Shown here in pieces: positions 60,480 to 64,000 of a stretch of DNA of 64,000 bases (its first letter is position 1; every line of letters begins with the position of its first letter). This DNA comes from Streptomyces sp. MUM 203J (lineage in GTDB: Bacteria; Actinomycetota; Actinomycetes; Streptomycetales; Streptomycetaceae), in contig NZ_JADWYO010000005.1 of assembly GCF_022414595.1 (NCBI RefSeq), positions 62,001-126,000 of the forward strand, read 5' to 3'. The notes beneath the pieces are model-generated. The model worked only from the letters and a program-made list of their open reading frames with translations. It made no database searches and had not been told where the DNA came from. The position numbers and the translations under genes are program-made.

Positions 60480-62009
60480 TCAGATGTCCCGGAAGGTCTC
60501 GATCTGCGCGCCCACCGAGTTGAGGCGCTCCGCGAGGTCCTCGTAGCCGCGGTTGATGACGTAGACGTTGCGCAGGACCGAGGTGCCCTCCGCGGCCATC
60601 ATGGCGAGGAGGACGACCACCGCGGGACGGAGGGCGGGCGGGCACATCATCTCGGCCGCGCGCCAGCGGGTCGGGCCTTCGACCAGGACGCGATGCGGGT
60701 CCAGGAGCTGGAGGCGGCCTCCCAGGCGGTTCAGGTCCGTGAGGTAGATGGCCCGGTTGTCGTAGACCCAGTCGTGGATGAGGGTCTGGCCCTGTGCTGC
60801 GGCGGCGATGGCGGCGAAGAACGGGACGTTGTCGATGTTCAGGCCGGGGAACGGCATGGGGTGGATCTTGTCGATCGGCGCCTCCAGCTTGGAGGGGCGC
60901 ACGGTCAGGTCCGTCAGCCGGGTGCGGCCGTTGTCCGCGACGTACTCGGGGGAGCGGTCGTGGTCGAGGCCCATCTCCTCCAGCACCGCGAGCTCGATCT
61001 CCAGGAACTCGATCGGCACCCGGCGGATCGTCAGCTCCGACTCGGTCACGACGGCGGCGGCCAGCAGGCTCATCGCCTCCACGGGGTCCTCGGAGGGGGA
61101 GTAGTCGACGTCCACGTCGATGTGCGGGACGCCGTGGACGGTGAGCGTCGTGGTGCCGATCCCGTCCACCTGGACGCCCAGGGCCTCCAGGAAGAAGCAC
61201 AGGTCCTGGACCATGTAGTTGGAGGAGGCGTTGCGGATGACGGTCACGCCCTCGTGGCGGGCGGCGGCCAGCAGCGCGTTCTCGGTCACCGTGTCGCCGC
61301 GCTCGGTCAGCACGATGGGGCGGCCGGGCGTCACGTCCGGGTCCACCTCGGCGTGGTAGAGCCCCTCCGTGGCGGTGATGTCGAGGCCGAACCTGCGCAG
61401 GGCGATCATGTGCGGCTCGACCGTGCGCGTGCCGAGGTCGCAGCCGCCCGCGTACGGGAGCTTGAAGGACCGCATGCGGTGCAGCAGCGGGCCGAGGAAC
61501 ATGATGATCGAGCGGGTGCGGCGGGCCGCGTCCGCGTCGATGGCCTCCATGGTGAGTTCGGCGGGCGGCACGATCTCCAGGTCGGTGCCGTCGTTGATCC
61601 ACCGGGTGCGGACGCCGATGGAGTTCAGCACCTCCAGCAGCCGGTAGACCTCCTCGATCCGGGCGACCCGGCGCAGGACCGTGCGGCCCTTGTTGAGCAG
61701 CGACGCGCACAGCAGCGCCACACACGCGTTCTTGCTCGTCTTGACGTCGATGGCGCCGGAGAGGCGGCGCCCGCCGACCACGCGGAGGTGCATGGGGCCG
61801 GCGTAGCCGAGCGAGACGATCTCGCTGTCGAGCGCCTCACCGATGCGGGCGATCATCTCAAGGCTGATGTTCTGGTTCCCGCGCTCAATACGGTTGACGG
61901 CGCTTTGGCTGGTGGCCAGCGCCTCGGCGAGCTGCGCCTGCGTCCAGCCACGGTGCTGCCGGGCGTCACGGATGAGCCTGCCGATGCGTACGAGGTAGTC
62001 GTCTGCCAT
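60480..62009 (-). CDS. murA: HTH-fused UDP-GlcNAc 1-carboxyvinyltransferase (MurA-type)
   Basis: A 509-residue fusion. Residues 1-68 are an XRE helix-turn-helix (LIRDARQHRGWTQAQLAEAL, SQSAVNRIERGNQNIS). The rest is an enolpyruvyl transferase of the MurA type with SGAIDVKTSKNACVALLCA (Lys of the active site), PYAGGCDLGTRTVEPH (the PEP-binding Cys loop) and LPFPGLNIDNVP-like segments. MurA makes the first committed peptidoglycan precursor; this HTH-bearing second copy may be regulatory or specialised. The ATG at 62009 has a TATCTC-N6-GAGATG palindrome about 12 bases upstream, suggesting autoregulation. Confidence 0.88.
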   Translation of the reverse strand: MADDYLVRIGRLIRDARQHRGWTQAQLAEALATSQSAVNRIERGNQNISLEMIARIGEALDSEIVSLGYAGPMHLRVVGGRRLSGAIDVKTSKNACVALLCASLLNKGRTVLRRVARIEEVYRLLEVLNSIGVRTRWINDGTDLEIVPPAELTMEAIDADAARRTRSIIMFLGPLLHRMRSFKLPYAGGCDLGTRTVEPHMIALRRFGLDITATEGLYHAEVDPDVTPGRPIVLTERGDTVTENALLAAARHEGVTVIRNASSNYMVQDLCFFLEALGVQVDGIGTTTLTVHGVPHIDVDVDYSPSEDPVEAMSLLAAAVVTESELTIRRVPIEFLEIELAVLEEMGLDHDRSPEYVADNGRTRLTDLTVRPSKLEAPIDKIHPMPFPGLNIDNVPFFAAIAAAAQGQTLIHDWVYDNRAIYLTDLNRLGGRLQLLDPHRVLVEGPTRWRAAEMMCPPALRPAVVVLLAMMAAEGTSVLRNVYVINRGYEDLAERLNSVGAQIETFRDI

Positions 62010-62020
62010 GAGTCGCAGGC

Positions 62021-62038
62021 TATCTCAGATATGAGATG
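62021..62038. promoter_or_regulatory. Palindrome upstream of HTH-MurA
   Basis: TATCTC-AGATAT-GAGATG lies 12-29 bases before the murA-type start. It has the same 6-6-6 architecture as the palindrome at 63385-63402 before acnA. Confidence 0.6.
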
Positions 62039-62139
62039 CCGCTCGCCCTGGGGTGGGCCGATCGGGTGATGTCCCGTCGCCCTTACGCCAGTTGCGGACG
62101 CCGGTCCTGGCCTCCTGGCCGACAAACAGTCAGCTTCTG

Positions 62140-62619
62140 TCATTCATACCCTGGATAGGCCGTCTCTAGCGCATTTCTCACGAAATGGTCCAGATCGTTC
62201 AAACCGGATGCGGCCCCCGTGTCCCGGCCCCGCGCCAGCAGGTGCGGAATCGCCCCGTGCAGTGCGAGCGTCACCAGCGCGGCCCGCTCCCGGGTCGCCG
62301 GCAGCCCCGCTGCCCGCTGCATCGCCTCGAACCCCGCGAAGTCCGCGGCGGCGACGGGGTCCAGGACCTCCGCCAGCCAGGGGCGTCGCGCCGCTTCTGC
62401 CTGGAGTTCCAGATATGCCAGCATCCTGACCCGTCCGGGCCCGGCGGAGACGTCCTCCAGCAGGTTCCGCAGCACGGCGACCAGTCCTTCCCGGTCCGTG
62501 GGCCCCCCGCGTGCGGCGAGGGCCGCCCTCGCCTCCCGCACCCTCCACCGCCTCGTGACCACCCGCCACCGCCGCCTCCGCGACGGCCTGCTGCGCCTGC
62601 TCCCGTCCTGACGGGCCAC
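62140..62619 (-). pseudogene. TetR-family regulator remnant without DNA-binding domain
   Basis: The last 110 codons encode a recognisable TetR C-terminal ligand domain: GLVAVLRNLLEDVSAGPGRV, RMLAYLELQAEAARRPWL, LPATRERAALVTLALHG and a closing LDHFVRNALETAYPG. The usual N-terminal helix-turn-helix of about 60 residues is missing; upstream codons are a low-complexity Arg-rich run, and the adjacent phosphatase gene leaves no room for it. It is most likely a 5'-truncated gene. Confidence 0.65.
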
Positions 62620-62631
62620 CGGGGGCGCGCC

Positions 62632-63258
62632 TCACACGTGGAGCTCCGGCGGGAAGCCGGTCCAGCGGAGCTCGGGCGGGAGGTGGCCCGTGTCGTTGTA
62701 GAGGAGGACCGACGCGGGGCGGCCGGGTGCGTAGCGGATGACGGTCAGCGCCGCGTTGGCGTGGTTGAGGCCGATCCAGCGCCAGTCCGGAGCGTCGAGG
62801 GCGTCGCGTACCAGCCAGGCGAGGAGGAAGTTGTGGGTGACGACCAGTTCGTGGCGGGGCTCGTCACCGGCGACCGGGCCGGTGAAGCGGGCGAGGGCCT
62901 CGCCGGCGAGCCGGGGGCCGGGTTCGCGCTCCTCGGGCGGGAACGCCATCAGGCGTTCGAGCGTGGCATCAGCCGTCTCGGGGGGAAGCTCCGCCCGGCC
63001 GGGGATGTAGGGGAGGTAGTCGCCCGCGGGTTCGGACGCGTGGACGGCGACCTCCTTGAGCCGGTCCGCGACGATCCGGGCGGTCTGCGCCGCGCGGGGG
63101 AGCGGGCCGTGATGGACCGCGGACAGGGGGGCGTCGCGGAGCCGTTCACCGAGGAGGACGGCCTGGCGGCGGCCGTTCACCGAGAGTTCGCGCTCGTCCT
63201 CCGTCGCCTGACCGTGCCGGGTGAGGTAGAGGTAGCGTGCGGCCGTACTGCCTGACAT
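62632..63258 (-). CDS. Histidine phosphatase family protein
   Basis: A 208-residue phosphoglycerate-mutase-like phosphatase with an intact active site: YLYLTRHGQATEDERELSVN (nucleophilic His), GPLPRAAQTARIVA (Arg) and ELVVTHNFLLAWLV (second His, here THN). The substrate is unknown. The ATG at 63258 gives the family N-terminus. Unlike the relative at 5799-6350, all key residues are present. It is divergent from acnA. Confidence 0.87.
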   Translation of the reverse strand: MSGSTAARYLYLTRHGQATEDERELSVNGRRQAVLLGERLRDAPLSAVHHGPLPRAAQTARIVADRLKEVAVHASEPAGDYLPYIPGRAELPPETADATLERLMAFPPEEREPGPRLAGEALARFTGPVAGDEPRHELVVTHNFLLAWLVRDALDAPDWRWIGLNHANAALTVIRYAPGRPASVLLYNDTGHLPPELRWTGFPPELHV

Positions 63259-63384
63259 GGGAGCCCTTCGACGTGATGCGGGATCGTGTCGACGGTGACG
63301 CCGCCCGGGGCGGCCCGGTTCCTGAGAACACGGCGCGGGATCGGCGGGGCCGCGCATGACCGATGCGCGCTGATGTACTACTGT

Positions 63385-63402
63385 TATCTCGACATCGAGA
63401 TA
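63385..63402. promoter_or_regulatory. Palindromic operator upstream of acnA
   Basis: TATCTCGA-CA-TCGAGATA is a perfect 8-base inverted repeat in the divergent gap between the phosphatase and acnA. It fits a dimeric repressor; in S. coelicolor a MarR-type regulator (TamR) is reported to act on the aconitase gene. I cannot confirm that this is its site. Confidence 0.65.
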
Positions 63403-63445
63403 TCTGCTGACGACGCACCGCGGCCGCCCGCGCCGGTAAGGGAAA

Positions 63446-63466
63446 CCTAACTAAGCCTTACCTTAG
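63446..63466. promoter_or_regulatory. Possible iron box (DmdR/DtxR type) upstream of acnA
   Basis: On the minus strand this reads TAAGGTAAGGCTTAGTTAGG, close to the DtxR/DmdR consensus TWAGGTTAGSCTAACCTWA, with mismatches in the second half-site. Aconitase needs a 4Fe-4S cluster, so iron control is plausible. Confidence 0.45.
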
Positions 63467-63532
63467 CGGATCGGTGACAAGCCTGTGGCGGCAGGATGCG
63501 GTTGAACGCGCACATTGATGAAGGAGACTGTC

Positions 63533-64000
63533 GTGTCGGCGAACAGCTTCGACGCCCGCAGCACGCTGCGCGTGGGCGACGAGTCGTACGAGATCTTCCG
63601 GCTGGACAAGGTTGAGGGCTCGGCCCGCCTGCCGTACAGCCTCAAGGTCCTGCTGGAGAACCTGCTCCGCACCGAGGACGGCGCGAACATCACCGCCGAC
63701 CACATCCGGGCGCTCGGCACCTGGGACTCCCAGGCGCAGCCGAGCCAGGAGATCCAGTTCACGCCGGCCCGCGTGATCATGCAGGACTTCACCGGTGTGC
63801 CGTGCGTCGTGGACCTCGCCACCATGCGCGAGGCCGTCAAGGAGCTCGGCGGCGACCCGTCGAAGATCAACCCGCTCGCTCCGGCCGAGCTGGTCATCGA
63901 CCACTCCGTCATCGCGGACAAGTTCGGCACCAAGGACGCCTTCGGGCAGAACGTCGAGCTGGAGTACGGCCGCAACAAGGAGCGTTACCAGTTCCTGCGC
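63533..64000 (+). CDS. acnA: Aconitate hydratase, N-terminal part (runs off right edge)
   Basis: The first 156 codons of an AcnA-type aconitase, which interconverts citrate and isocitrate. [67 protein letters not shown] and [15 protein letters not shown] are characteristic. The GTG at 63533 follows AAGGAG with a 6-base spacer. The cluster-binding cysteines lie beyond the window. Two putative operators lie within 150 bases upstream. Confidence 0.95.
   Translation, partial: MSANSFDARSTLRVGDESYEIFRLDKVEGSARLPYSLKVLLENLLRTEDGANITADHIRALGTWDSQAQPSQEIQFTPARVIMQDFTGVPCVVDLATMREAVKELGGDPSKINPLAPAELVIDHSVIADKFGTKDAFGQNVELEYGRNKERYQFLR

Noticed and set aside
1..64000. CRISPR array, tRNA or rRNA genes, integrase and attachment sites
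   Set aside because: No regularly spaced repeats, tRNA-like cloverleaf or conserved rRNA segment was noticed while reading. No integrase was found near either conflict locus.

Overview
The window is high-GC actinobacterial chromosome, almost certainly Streptomyces. Start codons are often GTG, genes overlap as ATGA/GTGA, third codon positions are G/C, and gene content and order are Streptomyces-like: MurJ, CbtAB, a SepF paralogue, arcA/argF, and an HTH-MurA next to aconitase. I see no rRNA, tRNA or CRISPR. It reads as chromosome with several accessory or regulon-like modules.

Layout. 1-7.6 kb: 5' part of murJ, an Sfp-type phosphopantetheinyl transferase, a phosphoribosyltransferase, a secreted metzincin-like protease with a coupled membrane protein, and a cobalamin-riboswitch cbtBA locus beside a catalytically degenerate histidine phosphatase. 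7.6-17.1 kb: a compact conflict-type cluster of two trypsin-like proteases (one with an effector-associated-type N-terminal domain), a large STAND-like NTPase, a second P-loop protein, an alpha/beta hydrolase, an EndoG-type nuclease and a divergent metacaspase. 17.3-22.1 kb: CBS protein, phosphoribosyltransferase-hydrolase fusion, site-2 protease and an archaeal-type ATPase. 22.2-26.2 kb: a frameshifted DoxX gene running into a sepF paralogue, an AAA ATPase, a MazG-type hydrolase and two small poorly characterised genes. 26.5-30.6 kb: the pnkp/hen1 RNA-repair operon. 30.6-36.3 kb: PucR-type regulator, arcA, P450 plus ferredoxin, argF.

36.4-43.7 kb: an aromatic acyl-CoA island (2-aminobenzoate or salicylate type): CoA ligase, bifunctional salicylyl/anthraniloyl-CoA monooxygenase, enoyl-CoA hydratase, acyl-CoA dehydrogenase, RidA and a PaaX repressor. 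The same 12-base motif, TGACGACAGTCA, lies in both promoter regions. 43.8-53.7 kb: what looks like one collagen-use regulon: secreted M9 collagenase, Xaa-Pro aminopeptidase, and a trans-4-hydroxyproline operon (D-amino-acid-oxidase-type flavoprotein, 2Fe-2S subunit, HcnA/B-type dehydrogenase, DapA-type deaminase, hydroxyproline epimerase, GntR regulator). A shared AATGTGA-centred operator occurs at both promoters. 54.5-59.9 kb: a second conflict locus, with a T4 beta-protein homologue convergent to an EACC1-type gene and a giant caspase-SF1 helicase-nuclease-like fusion.

60.0-64.0 kb: IS5-type transposase debris, an HTH-MurA fusion, a TetR fragment without its DNA-binding domain, a histidine phosphatase and the 5' part of acnA. 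The acnA and HTH-murA promoters both carry TATCTC-N6-GAGATR palindromes.

The strongest candidates for something new are the 7.6-17.1 kb protease/NTPase/nuclease/caspase cluster, the caspase-helicase-EACC1-beta locus, and the collagen-to-hydroxyproline regulon. All functional statements come from reading sequence and motifs; no database search was run.
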